A stretch of 64,000 nt of DNA from Polytrichum commune. Lineage: Eukaryota > Streptophyta > Polytrichopsida > Polytrichales > Polytrichaceae. The DNA is taken from the NCBI GenBank assembly GCA_950295325.1, contig OX485808.1:622501-686500 (forward strand), read 5' to 3'. Below are positions 34,460 to 45,626 of the stretch, in pieces. Position 1 is the stretch's first letter. The number at the start of each line of letters is the position of its first letter. The notes below the pieces were generated by a model. The model did not search any database. It saw only the letters and a list, made by a program, of their open reading frames with translations, and had not been told where the DNA came from. Made by a program: the position numbers and the translations under genes.

Positions 34460-37400
34460 CTGCATTTTACCATTTACATGACACGTGTGAGCATTGTGAT
34501 TGATTGCGCATATTAGCCCAACAAAGACTGATTACACTTATAAAAGGCATTGGGTTCTGAGAATAATTACTTGGACGGCCTTCTTCATGTTCACGTACGC
34601 GCAAGTGCCCAAGAAATCTTCGACATCGAGCCCCAAGTCCGCTCCAAATACGGGCTCATAAAATTGTGGCGACCCCCGGAATTTTTCTTTTGTCTGCACG
34701 ATGCTCTTCTTTTGAGTAAGTGTCAGGTCTTGGGACTCGACGATGTTGTCGATGCAGAAAGTGAATCCTGCATTCAAAGCCTCCCCTACTGCCGCACAGT
34801 CTAGGAACAACCACTTGTAGACTTGGGTCTTCCGCAGTCCCTCGATGGCTTCTACGAATCCAGGCCCTGGTTCTAACTTCATGATTGACCAAGCCAGCTC
34901 CGGGCAGTCTTGGACTGCCACCGAGTCCAAGGCCCTCCGCTGTGCATCTACGTCATCAACCAAGAGTTGCTTGAATGCATTATGAACTGAGGGCTTGTAG
35001 GCAATGAAGTCAGCATCCCATGAACTCAGGGTCGGGTCATCTGAGCTCAGGGGGGTGGACCCACACGCAAACGCCATTGTTGCTTTGATAAAGGGCCTGC
35101 TTACACGGACTCCTTTCAACATCAACAAGAACATGAACCACCCCACAAACATCAACTCTGAACGCATCTTCGAGGTCAACTGGCCATTTTGCGTGGGCCG
35201 CAAGTGCAACGCATGTCCACACTCAGCCCTGGAAAATATGTCCATGCACATCTGCACACGGTTCAAACCATACGATGATTATCTGCTCGCTTGCCCTATC
35301 CTAGTTCATGGCAAGCCAACATTGGAGCAGCCTAAAACGATCATACCAACATTTTTGAACGGGTATATAGTACAAATTGGGAACTAGAATTGTCACGGCA
35401 TTTGAGCATTGAAATGATGGACCAACTCATTCGCATTCTTGGCCATGAAGTTGCCAAGTGGAACTCACCCCCATGTTGTCCCAATATTGGAACCATGCAG
35501 TGGACAGAACGCGCTTGGTAGGCCCCCCGCAATCACAGGTTCCCGACTCATTCAGGTCGAACCCTTCATCTCCGATTGTGTACTCGACATAGAATGGCAG
35601 CATGACACCTCCTTTTTTTTGGCTCTGGCTGAAGTATTCCCTTAATGCTCGCAACTCCTCTCCTGCACGGACCTGGCCCATGTGCCCCAAATATCAGAGA
35701 ATGAAATGTATTGACGTCACATCATAGTTAGTGTGCATCTCAAGTTTGGCGACAATAAACGAGTCATGCCTACAAGCTAGTTTGTCCATCCAGATCATTG
35801 CGGGCTATCATGACATGTTCTGGTTAAGGCGTATTGTACTTACTGGAAGGGGTACGACTGGGAGTTTCAGGAGTGCTGCTCGATAGTCACCTAGAGTCTC
35901 ATAGCGGATTGCGCACAGGCGGTAATAATTCCAAGCTTCATTCCGGTTCCTGTATGCAACCAAGTAATCAATCTCCTTGTTCCGAGCCCCCCCGGTCGAT
36001 TCGGCTTGCCTCCAAGTATGCAGCCGAGCCACCACAGCCTCCATTGAGGCCTTGTCTCCAACTGTTGTTGTCACTCTGCTGCCCAGTTTCTCGCACACTT
36101 TCTCTGCCGACCATACTTTGACATCATCTTCAGGGAAGCACTTTTCGAGGATGTCCCACACCCACCAATCTGGTTGTGCGATGGCATTGAATGCTGCCAC
36201 AATGAACTCGGTGTTGTAGGCATGCATTGATGGGCACTCGCGGAGAGTGGCAACCTCGTTAGTGATCATATGTGGTGTCAGCCCTCTGCAACTTCCGCGG
36301 CGCCGGGCAAGTGTTGTTATTACCTGCCCCTCCACGGTGTCCTCACAGCTTAGCCCAAGTTCAGCCTCGAACGCTTTCCAAAATTGCTTTCTGGAGGCCA
36401 CTACTGCCAACACCTCGTCCTCGACCGCTTGTGCAACCGATCCCTGCCACACAGCCACACCGTCACACTCCCAAGCGCAGAATTCGTGTCCAAGGATACC
36501 ATGGACATATGAGGATACACAGAGGTTTTGGGTTATTATTGTGCTTACATGTTTCACTGGCTCATTGAGATCCAGGACATCCGCAGTTTGTGCTTCGCAT
36601 GCCGTGTTATACTTCAAGTCAGCAGCCATGAAAGCATCCTCCGCCTCTTGCAGTGCATCGGCAGCTCTGTCTGCACCCGCTGCAGGGCCACTGCGCAGAG
36701 GTCGTTGCATATGTGTGGCCCTCGGCACGTACTCGCTGGCATCGGAACTAGTCCCTCTGCTGGCATCGCTGTCAAGTTGGAGTTGCTCATCGACGACTGG
36801 CATGGCACATGCAGACTGAGCTCCACGGTGTGCGGCCGATCGTGAGCCACCTGTGGGAGGGGATATCGCAGACAATACATGGACAGAGTCAGAGTCGTCG
36901 GATGAGGCATCACTCCAAGGGCTCCGCTGAAGTGGGGTGCACACGCGAGCTCCGGGCCCGTGGTCCAGGCCATACTGAGGGGTTCCCACAATGCCGGATT
37001 GTTGAGTGCCTTCGAACCCACCACCTGCCTCATTGACGCAAAGCTTCGTGCCGTTTTGGGCGGGCATCGATGTCCGGGCTAGGATTGGTTCTGATGCGAC
37101 CCACTACACGTCACGTGCCTCCACGTTGCGGGCTTGAGAGCACCACACATCGCCAACCTGCGATTGAGTCGTGGACGAAGTTGCGTCCCTGTGTGCGGAT
37201 AAGGAGACTCCACTCAGCGTCGCCCTACGTCTCCTACTTGCACAATTGCTGCCACCGCCCTCAGCATGGAAAGGGTGTGTGAATGTGGGATCGTAGGCGG
37301 AGTGTCTTGGTACCGCTGGGGGTGTGATGGTCATGGTGTCTTCGTCGTCGGATTCTTCAAGATTGCCAGTACTGTCGATCAATAGTGGGTTGGGGGTGGA

Positions 37401-38561
37401 CGATGTCCCAACCTCCCCATACATGTTGGGGCTAGTGGGAGCGCCTGGTCGTAGTGGCAACTTCAAGGAGCTGATGCGCCCTATGTGTAGGGCATATTGG
37501 GCCACTTGAGACGGCATGAGTTGCCCTGGAGGATCGGGCACATAAACCACGGCCACAACGTTTGCTCGTCCACCAACGTCCTTGAATGTCGAACCAGCTG
37601 CCATGACAAACGGTTTCGCGAAATCAACGCAGCCGATTGATCCCGCCTGCATGGAGGGCACACACCAAGATTGAAGCCTATCGAGTATTTCAAGTATATT
37701 TTGAAAGATCTCAATGTCATTTGCAAAGTAGTCGAAGTATTTGCAAAGCCATGCAGCTTGGAGCTCAAACTATTTGTGATGCAATAATGATGCATTAAGT
37801 GAGAGCACAAACATTTGGCATATTGTTCAGCATAATAGATTGTGACTAGCCGAACATGAATTGTTGGGGTACTATACCGATTTGCGCTTTGGGACAACAT
37901 GGTAGAAGAATCCCCCAATGTGAGCAAGCCTGGGATCATTGTACTTTGTTGCGGTGGCCTCTGCCACAGCCTTTTGTGTTGTGCCTTTTGGAAAGGGTCC
38001 GGGGCCAAGCAAAAATGGTGCCCAGGGTGTGGCGGGGTCAACTCTCACTTGGAGAGGGTCCTCTGTCAATGACCTCACCACTATTTGTGTAGCACCCTCC
38101 ACGCACACAGCCTCCATACGATGGGGCAACCCGAACACCTTCCTCACTGTATATTGCTTCGGTCTTGGCGATGTCCGAAGAATGTGACGCAACGGCGGTG
38201 TCCTTGCTCCATACTGGTCTAGGAATGCGGCATCATTCACCAATTCTGCGCAATCCACCACCGAGTGGGGAGGGGGCGGTGTGTTCGACGGATATGCGTG
38301 AATGTTCCCCACGGTCGGTACGAGAGTGGCTGCTCCGTCCAGCCGTCTGGCATCCCTGCCAGTTGGCGGCGGCTGCGGGTTGTTCGTTAGCCTTGGCACA
38401 GAAGGCCCCGCACTGGTGCCCCGTGACATTGAGGGGGGTGCCCCCTGTCGTGCTCGGCGGCCCCCTCCACGTGGTGACATCCCGGGTCCCATCCACCTGC
38501 CAAGACACTGCAATGACAGGCATGACAAGGAGCATCTTAGCGCGTCTAGTATAGTGGGCAT
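34205..38561 (-). CDS. HECT-type E3 ubiquitin ligase-like gene, six exons, one in-frame TAG
   Basis: Exons on the minus strand: 38561-37878, 37646-35844 (with TAG at 37106-37104), 35672-35469, 35251-34571 and 34459-34205; if an intron hides the TAG, six coding segments. Every junction I could place has GT-AG ends and is phase 0: TCG/GTATAG, CCA/GTAAGT, GGG/GTGAGT, CAA/GTAATT, with CAG acceptors. The product is about 1,200 residues. The C-terminal third is a HECT fold: DCGGPTKRVLS (start of the N-lobe), ELMFVGWFMFLLML, then the C-lobe with LPTSATCFNTLYMP, where Cys is the ubiquitin-accepting residue, ending EGYGLI. HECT enzymes receive ubiquitin from E2 on this Cys and pass it to a substrate. 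The N-terminal 800 residues match no family I know. The start could also be Met at 38492, since an acceptor-like TTGGCAG lies between. The TAG suggests a young pseudogene or an unmodelled intron. Confidence 0.75.
34571..35251 (-). CDS. HECT gene exon 5: HECT N-lobe
   Basis: 227 codons in phase 0 between GTGTGCAG and CAA/GTAATT. ELMFVGWFMFLLMLKGVRVS corresponds to the F..iGr.lg helix of HECT N-lobes. Downstream VDDVDAQRRALDS and FTFCIDNIVES follow the family pattern. Confidence 0.65.
35469..35672 (-). CDS. HECT gene exon 4: start of HECT N-lobe
   Basis: 68 codons in phase 0 between GGCCAG and GGG/GTGAGT. It carries GDEGFDLNESGTCDCGGPTK, which matches the G.DG.D.GGP.RE signature at the start of HECT domains, with a short insertion. 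Confidence 0.65.
35844..37646 (-). CDS. HECT gene exons 2/3 (middle region, contains TAG)
   Basis: One frame runs 601 codons from the acceptor at 37647 to a consensus donor (CCTTCCA/GTAAGT), interrupted only by TAG at 37106-37104; the frame reads on immediately as WVASEPILARTS. The part before the TAG has an ordered start (VDFAKPFVMAAGSTF, ANVVAVVYVPDPPGQ) and a Ser/acidic linker. The part after it has a low-complexity linker, then helices (EAELGLSCEDTVEGQVITT, DWWVWDILEKCFPEDDVKVW). An acceptor-like TATCCCCTCCCACAG near 36850 could belong to an intron that skips the TAG, but no phase-matched donor is obvious. Confidence 0.55.
37878..38561 (-). CDS. HECT gene exon 1 (unknown N-terminal region)
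   Basis: 228 codons, Pro/Arg/Gly-rich at first (PRGGGRRARQGAPPS), then a more ordered part (VRKVFGLPHRMEAVCVEG, YHVVPKRKS). It ends in phase 0 at TCG before GTATAG. The intron of 231 bp ends CCTCCATGCAG at 37647. The alternative start at Met 38492 drops 23 residues. Confidence 0.55.
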
Positions 38562-39189
38562 TGAATATAATTACGTTCTTGCACACTACCGTTGAACAAT
38601 CACCTATATTTGAGTGCCTATTCAACAATTCTTGCAACATATTTGGGTACGCCGAAGCTTACAAACTATGTGGAAATGTGCGAATGTACTGTCTAGATAT
38701 TCGTGGTCGACGGCCAACTACCACCCCCGAGCATCCAAGTATACAAATGTTCATTGAAGTGAAACTTCAAATTCCGGTGCTCTCATTTCGTTGTCATGTT
38801 GACCAAATTCGTGCATTGACCTACACCATGAAATCAAGTTGTGAGATGACCAATACAGGTGGATTAGAGGTAAATTGTCATAGTGATTGTATAAACTTGA
38901 CGTTAGTATTTTTGGCACCTATTTTTAGCCCCTTCAAGTCATAATGCTCAACCACTCTGGTATGACTCTTTTTTCAAAAAATTCAAAAATAAGGTTGATG
39001 TGATTGAGACTTTCCATACTTTATAGGATAGGTGAAGACAAAATAGTCATTTCAACTGGGCACACAACGACTCTCGTAGTCCGAAAACGAGTCTTTAATT
39101 TACTGAATATAAAACCTTTCCCTCTCTGACCCAATTGATATCAGTTTTGTCAACTAAGTAAGTCCATATATGTAATTTCTCTATATAGC
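38562..39189. other. Upstream region of the HECT gene
   Basis: About 630 bases between the HECT gene start and array C. It has a short + strand frame (38561-38944) that overlaps the first exon in antisense and shows no domain. The HECT promoter should lie here, but no clear TATA was found. Confidence 0.3.
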
Positions 39190-39790
39190 AAAATTAAGAG
39201 AGTTGCCGCAATTAACAAGCAGTCTAGTAACCAGTATCCAGTAGTCAGGTATCTGAGTATCTGTCACATAGTCTAATTCGAAGAGACCATTGTCCAGAAT
39301 GTCCGACCATAGTCTATAAGTATTGGTAAGAGAGTTGCTGCAATTCACAAAAGTCTAGTAAGTGATAAAGGTCTAGTAAGCATTGGTCACTAAATTCCCC
39401 AAACCATAGTCTAAATCGGCGAGATCATTGTCCAGCATGTCCGAACAGAGTCTTTAAGTATCGGTAACAGTCCCATGTGTCACTAAGCTTCCCAGACCAT
39501 AGTCTAAGTAGAAGAGACCATTATCCAAGATAGCCGACCATAGCCTGTAAATATTGGTAACAGTCCCGTGTATCACAAAGTTCCCCAGACCATAGTCTAA
39601 ATGGAAGAGACCAATCTCTAGCATACACAGCCATAGTCTATAAATACCGGCGATAGTCTCTTTATCTGATCCCGTGTCGCAAGGCTATAGTCTTAGAATC
39701 CAGTAATAATCCATGCTTTCTTGTAAGTTAGGGTGAGTCTTGCCTTATAAACTTGCCCATCGGCCCTCACCCGAACGATATGGGATAAAG
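39190..39790 (+). repeat. Minisatellite array C and LTR-like promoter
   Basis: Irregular units include CCATAGTCTAAGTAGAAGAGACC, GTATTGGTAACAGTCC, and CCCCAGACCATAGTCTAAAT, with about six CATAGTCT cores. They are followed by CCTTATAAACTTGCCCATCG and CCCTCACCCGAACGATATGG. The last motif matches the minus-strand end of array D. This is probably the U3/R part of a partial LTR lying between the HECT and F-box ORFs. Confidence 0.65.
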
Positions 39791-40924
39791 GACACGGCTC
39801 AGACACACACGTCCACCTTGGTTCTCTTCTTAGCGATGTCCCTTAAAATTCCTCCACTCTCTTTTCCTTATTTCCAACTACGGTATCCTGTTGTCAAAAT
39901 TGTGTTGAAGCTCTAAAGGATGACTTATGTGCTATGCCGAGATTGTCTGCCAACCGGGTAAGGAGACCCCATAATCTTATCTTCTCGTGTCAAACCCCAC
40001 AACTAATTTTTTTTCCAACGCATCATCCTTGGCCCCGGTGTTTGAAAAAAGAGTGGACAGCGAGAAATGTGCTCATAATACATCTGGTTGTGTCCAAGCT
40101 TGTACCATAGTTGGTTGTGTTCAGAACTTCATTAGCTATAGCAACGACAAAGTCACACAAACATGGATCCCAATAAAACGCACGCACTCTGAGACATACG
40201 AATATGTCAGCTAAAGTAGCACAAATTTGACTCCAACATAGTACCTATGACTGAGAATGAGAAGGGCTTCATCCTTGGAGGTTCAAGGATCCTTAGCAAC
40301 TACTTCAGCACACTTGAGAGATGTCATTTTTTGCTATGTATTATCAGTGATTAATATGTCAGGTGTAAATTTACCTGCTTTCGACAGTTACAACAGCGCA
40401 GTTTCAATTGCACATGTCCTCATTGTGCGTTGTGCTGAAATCGCGTCTCCAATACTTCCTTTACCATCGGTACCTGCCCACATGTGAATTGATTACCACC
40501 GTTAGAGAATGCCCTCGCTTCATCTACTGACTGGTTTCAGTGTATAAACTTGATGATAATCCCAACTAGAAAATTCAGTTTCTGCGTGAGAGTGGACACA
40601 ATAGAGCTTCCAGTTTTGAATCTCTTCAGCCCACAAGTCCCCCATCCTATTCCATAGAGGTCATGACCTGGCCTCGGAGCCTCCTTTTTGCATCGCATAC
40701 TTTCTCACACTACGATTTGAAACACGGACCTGCACAGTCCACTGCCTGACAGAGAATAGGTCCCAAAATTGCTCATGACATCGACGAGGAACTAACACAG
40801 GATCTGAGTGATCAGTTAAAAAGAGTTGCATTTTGTTAAACTGGATAGAGATGAGATTATGCATGGAGCAAAGGCTATGTACCTGACGGTAGCATTGTAA
40901 GCCATGACATGTGCTAAAAATGGA

Positions 40925-41224
40925 CTAATCAGACGCGATGCCATCGTCGCTAGATGGGAGCTCCTCAACGAAGTTAAGCCACAGAAACATCCGAAATTCC
41001 TCTTCCTCCTGCTCTAATTCAATGGCAGCATAATACAACTCCTCAGTGTCATCAATCGTCTTCTTCCAAGCCAAAGCAACACACCGCAGTGTTGCCAACA
41101 ATCGCATACGTTCGAGGAGGGGGCGTGTCATGAGAATGTGGGGCAAGATGTGAGCCTTCACCAAATCGTCTGGGAAAGGGGCCAATAAGCATTGCCTATC
41201 GCGACCTCCACATTCGTCATCCAT
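40925..41224 (-). CDS. Small F-box-like protein or exon
   Basis: 99 codons, ATG at 41224 to TAG. Residues about 17-62 (FPDDLVKAHILPHI...LRCVALAWKK) follow the F-box pattern of LP.dLv..IL...P...L...r.Vc..W. An acidic helix (EELYYAAIELEQEEEEF) and SSDDGIASD follow. F-box proteins link substrates to SCF ubiquitin ligases through Skp1. The protein has no substrate-binding repeats, so it is either a short adaptor, a first exon, or a relic. It lies 2.4 kb upstream of the HECT gene on the same strand. Confidence 0.42.
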   Translation of the reverse strand: MDDECGGRDRQCLLAPFPDDLVKAHILPHILMTRPLLERMRLLATLRCVALAWKKTIDDTEELYYAAIELEQEEEEFRMFLWLNFVEELPSSDDGIASD

Positions 41225-41837
41225 CCCTAGCCGAAGAATTGTTTTTCCAAATTGATGACGTAAGTCCGTTATCCTGTAAACAAGTGCTGTTTATGAAAGT
41301 CAATCGATTTTGAGACCTCAGTGCCACGTAATCAATTGCAGATGATGGGACGATTCATTACATATGCCCCATGCGCACACATTTACGTGGATGCCGATGT
41401 GACAAGCAGTACCATGTAAGTTGTACAAGGTGGGGCGAAGGACATTGTGCACTTGTGGGGAGGTGGTCATCGTTGCCGCCCAATTTCAAAGCAATAAAAA
41501 AAATGGATCATATGTGGACTTCGATGGCTAATGATGGCATCCTATCTACACGATGCCTAATGATGGCAGCCTATGTACGCTGAGGCTAAGGAGGGCATCC
41601 TAACAATTGTTTAACGAGGATTACAATCCTTGATCTCACATTCAAGCATACTTTGGAGTGACCTTCAAATAATATGACAACATTATGCCACTTGTCAGAT
41701 GCCACATCGATATAATGAGCGTACTTCCCTAACTCATAGGTAAAGGTAATAACCTTTACCGCCTTCACACCTTACTCCACAATACTAATCAAGTGCTTAT
41801 GGAAACTATACCTGTTGTCCTCCTTGTCAAAAGCTTC

Positions 41838-42130
41838 TAATGCCCCCTTACCACTCGACTTACGGTAAGACTAAAAGAGGGTTCTAACAACCCGGCCTTC
41901 ACACCTTGCTTGGATCCATTGCCAAAAACAGATTGTTGGATTGGTTGGGATGTTTTAAGGTAGAAATGGGAGGGTCGGTGCTTGAGGCTTGAAACGTCCA
42001 CTTTTAAGTCATGCCAAGTCATTTGCCCACTAAGGTCGGCACGATGTAATGTTCACCATGTTCTGAAGGCCGGGTTGTTAGAACCAACTTTTGAGTCTTA
42101 GCTAAAGTCGAGTTGGAAGGGGGCATTAAT
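41838..42130. mobile_element. MITE with ATGCCCCCTT(A/C)C ends
   Basis: About 65-bp inverted repeats: AATGCCCCCTTACCACTCGA...GGTTCTAACAACCCGGCCTT on the left, and the reverse complement with AATGCCCCCTTCCAACTCGA on the right. The flanks allow a TA target duplication (TA at 41836 and 42131). The interior, read on the minus strand (GTGCCGACC...GGCAAATGACTTGGC, CACCGACCCTCCCAT), is homologous to 52950-53030 and to 54780-54880. Confidence 0.7.
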
Positions 42131-43509
42131 ATTGTACATTAACACATATGGTGTTTTGTGTAATTGTGGTAACTCTTCTAATGACATTTCTTAATAATTT
42201 GTTGAGAAGTATTGTTATCCCAATTTACTTCTAGTTCATCCAAATCTCAATTATGAAACAAAGTTTGGTAGAATATCCATCCTAACATTTAAGTGACGAA
42301 ATATTGGCACGAATGATTGAAATTTGGGTGAAAATTTGCTTAGTAAGTGACAGTAACTGCAACATTGTAAATCCAAAATGCCCAATTTTCCTTGCAAGGA
42401 ATGACAAGTAGTTACATTTACCATTTAGTGTTGGCGGCACTACACAAATGGTTTGCAATTAGTATTGAGGAAGACAAATAGGAATTGGTGATACTAATTA
42501 CACTATTTAGGATTAAACCAACGATGTATTATGTAAATGTTGTGTGCATATCTTTAATTTGTTTGTTGATTTGTATTGGTGGGATGTTGATGGTCTTATG
42601 AGTGATATACAATGTATTGGTCAAAAGCCAAACCACATCATCATGCATATTTAACAAGAAAACGGTAGAACCGCGAGGCTCTGTCCTTTGCTATGAAAGA
42701 CTACAATTGTAGCTGATTACTTTGCTCATGCCAATCCATGGTTATTAACTATACCAAACCTTCCTTGGATTTTGTGCACCTTCTTCTCAAATACGGGTCA
42801 AGGATTGAAGCTACTCATTTATCACCCGAAAATTTTAAAAATAAATAATCAAGAACTGCCGAAATAACTATAGTTAACTAGATTTCTTTCAATGCATTTT
42901 AGGGAGCACTTATATATATATAAACTATAGTTAGCATCCACATGAAATAAAGTGGACCAAATATAACAAGAACAAGTAATGTTCAAGTGTGAACACAAAG
43001 TGGTTAGGAAATTTGCTCTTGAAACGAAGAAGTTGATGCATAGTCTCTATCCTACAGACAAAACCAACAAACCCGGGGGCATGAATGACAAGTTCTTAGA
43101 CTTGTCTACTTTTATTTAGGGCCGGTTTAGACTAGGAGTCAAGGCTCAAAAATGGGTTGGGGTGAAAGAAATCCACTCCTCTCATTGGTAGAGAGGTTGG
43201 GACTCGCCTCTTCAAGTTTACACCATGAGTTGGGGCCAATTAACAAATAAATTATTTGATTCATCATGACAATGGCCTCAAGTCTTGGAAAAGAGAGCTC
43301 CCAACCTTGTGGACTCTTTCCCTCTAGTTCATGCCTTTGTCATAGCTTTTATTTGCTTGTAGTAGTTTATTCTTTGAGCATTGAATAGGAGGGGAGACAT
43401 TCTAAATTTGTTATACTTTAATCAAATACGGGTCAAGTAATTGTCAATTGTCAGTTGGTTGGCACATGTCACATTGCTTAATATAACTAGTTCAATTCTG
43501 GCACCAATA
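42131..43509. other. No gene; diverged MITE copy at about 42290-42520
   Basis: 42290-42520 is a diverged relative of the interior of the 48480-48857 MITE (shared GTGACnGTAAnTnCAACANTG, TAGTGTTGGnGnCACTAC). The rest to 43509 is AT-rich with no supported frame. Confidence 0.5.
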
Positions 43510-43767
43510 CAGTCTAACCTTGATAATGTCACCCTTGTTAATAGAACACCTTGATATTGTCACCTAAAAGTTTGAAACCGATTTTCATAGTGTAAAACTC
43601 CCTCGTTATTATCCCTATCACCCTTGATAATGTCACAATTTTTTTCAAAATCCGTAGTGTAAATGTGATAATATCAAGTATGGATGGATTGTATGGGTGG
43701 GCATGGGTTCGATATTATTGTTCATGGGTGAGCATGGGCTAAAGCAAAGCATATTGGGGGTCATTGA

Positions 43768-44784
43768 AAGGAACGATTGAAGCTTGTTTTCATTCACAAA
43801 GCAGTGTGTCCCAGATGCTTTCCTCGGAATTTTGATCCAAATAGGACAGTACACTATTATTCTAACAATTCAGCCTGGATGAATGATGATGTTTTTACAC
43901 ATTGGGTGAAGAGTGAGAACCGAAGAATGGCATTGAAAGACAGAAAGATTTGCATTATTATGGATAATGCAGGAAGCCATGATATTCATGGTGAGGTCAA
44001 GAAAGTTATAGATGGGTTTAATGCTTTTGTACTCTCCCATATCACTATCTTGTTCCTTCCACCAAATGTGACTTCAGTTGTTCAGCCTTTGGATCAAGGA
44101 GTGATTGCAACATTCAAAATGTGTTATAAGCGCAAGCTTGTTGCCTGGACTTTGCAACAAATTGATAACAACTCAAATGAAGATTTGGGGAAATTGAATG
44201 TTGATGTATTTCAAGCTATGCTATGGTGTGTGGCGGCATGGCATGAATTAGATGATCAAACCATTAGAAATTGTTGGAGAAAGTCCGCCATATTGCCTGC
44301 AGAGTGGAATGCATATATAAACAATCTTGATGAACGTGTGAAGTCCAAAATGGAGGAAGCAACTTTGGAATTGGGTAGACTCATCGCCGCATTAAATTTG
44401 GGTTTGGATGTTGAAGGCAAGCCTGTAGAAAATCTTTGTCCTTTGGAGTACATAAACATGGAAGGTGAAGATGATTTTGAGGTGGAATTTTCTACTGAGG
44501 AGCTTGTGCAATTAGCTTAAGATGGCGAACAGGTTCTTGATTCCATGGAAGTGGACCCATTGATTGTTGATAGCAGTGATGATGAGTCTAAAGTAGTGAA
44601 GCTAAGCGATGCACAAAAATATGCTAAAGATGTTTTGAATTTTATGGCTAGCCAAGGTTCTCAGATTTTCAGCACTCATGAGTTGTTAGAAATGGAAAAA
44701 ATCCATGACAAATTCATTAGAATTGGTGTTGCACATTTAACATCAACAAAACAATGTGACATTAGAAAACACAATATTCATTAA
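43768..44784 (+). pseudogene. Pogo/Tigger transposase, 5' truncated, one in-frame TAA
   Basis: The frame is open from after TGA at 43765, and no ATG starts it. It reads HYYSNNSAWMNDDVFTHWV, then ICIIMDNAGSHD (second catalytic Asp), then FLPPNVTSVVQPLDQGVIA (third Asp), the DDE_1 order. The first Asp and the DNA-binding N-terminus are missing. TAA at 44518-44520 interrupts the frame, which continues in the same register as DGEQVLDSMEVDPLIVDSSD and a helical tail to 44784. It would have cut and pasted the element in the nucleus; as it stands it cannot act. Confidence 0.8.
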
Positions 44785-44913
44785 AATGAGAGTTTTCCAG
44801 TGAATTGAGAGTACATAAAGCAAACTATTAATCCAAGAATGAAATGAAAACCACTGGAAAGTTGTAGAGTACAAGTAAAAAAATAACATTTGATTTTCTG
44901 CCATAAATTCCGC

Positions 44914-45531
44914 TGTAGTTTCCATTAAATTGAGAGTATGTTAAGCTGGGAAATCGACTCATTTAGGTCGATTCAACCTAAATTGACAACATATTGTCAT
45001 CATTAAGGTTGACTCAACCTAAATTGACTAACATAATTGTCCTCATTTAGGTCGACTCAACCTAAATTGACAACATAATTGTCCTCATTTAGGTCGACTC
45101 AACCTAAATTGACAACATAATGTCCTCATTTAGGTCGACTCAACCTAAATTGACAACATAATGTCCTCATTTAGGTTGACTCAACCTAAATTGACTAACA
45201 TATTGTCCTCATTTAGGTTGACTCAACCTAAATTGACAACATAATGTCCTCATTTAGGTTGACTCAACCTAAATTGACTAACATATTGTCCTCATTTAGG
45301 TCGACTCAACCTAAATTGACTAACATATTGTCCTCATTTAGGTCGACTCAACCTAAATTGACTAACATAATTGTCCTCATTTAGGTCGACTCAACCTAAA
45401 TTGACAATATAATGTCGTCATTTAGGTCGACTCAACCTAAATTGATAACATAATGTCGTCATTTAGGTCGACTCAACCTAAATGAGTCGATTTCCCAGCT
45501 TAACATACTCTCATTTTAATGGAAACTACAC
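44914..45531. mobile_element. Palindromic MITE-like array (13 units of about 42 bp)
   Basis: The outer inverted repeats of about 65 bp read TGTAGTTTCCATTAAA(T/A)T, GAGAGTATGTTAAGCTGGGA, then AATCGACTCATTTAGGT. Between them are about 13 units of 41-43 bp, CATTTAGGTCGACTCAACCT then AAATTGACAACATAATGTCC. Each unit holds a near-perfect 21-bp palindrome (TTTAGGTTGA-C-TCAACCTAAA type), and the unit ends GACA...TGTC. The whole element can fold on itself at every unit. It has no coding capacity. It is not CRISPR: there are no unique spacers, and the spacer-like part is repeated too. Confidence 0.8.
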
Positions 45532-45550
45532 GTCTGAAGTATAATCTAGT

Positions 45551-45626
45551 ATTTATCAACCTAACATGACTTTTAGGTTGATAAATGGCCAATATTATTT
45601 TGAGAGGATCCCACTCTCTCAAAATA
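45551..45626. repeat. Two adjacent hairpins
   Basis: ATTTATCAACCTAA (45551-45564) pairs perfectly with TTAGGTTGATAAAT (45573-45586) over an 8-base loop. TATTTTGAGAG (45596-45606) pairs with CTCTCAAAATA (45616-45626). The first shares the AACCTAA core of the neighbouring palindromic array. Confidence 0.75.

Noticed and set aside
35808-37067. Overlapping + strand frames opposite the HECT exons (for example 36247-36819)
   Set aside because: They are antisense shadows of a spliced minus-strand gene with consensus splice sites.
44940-45490. Regular repeats of about 42 bp that could be taken for a CRISPR array
   Set aside because: The parts between palindromes are themselves repeated, the array is framed by a long inverted repeat, and the setting is a plant-type transposon.
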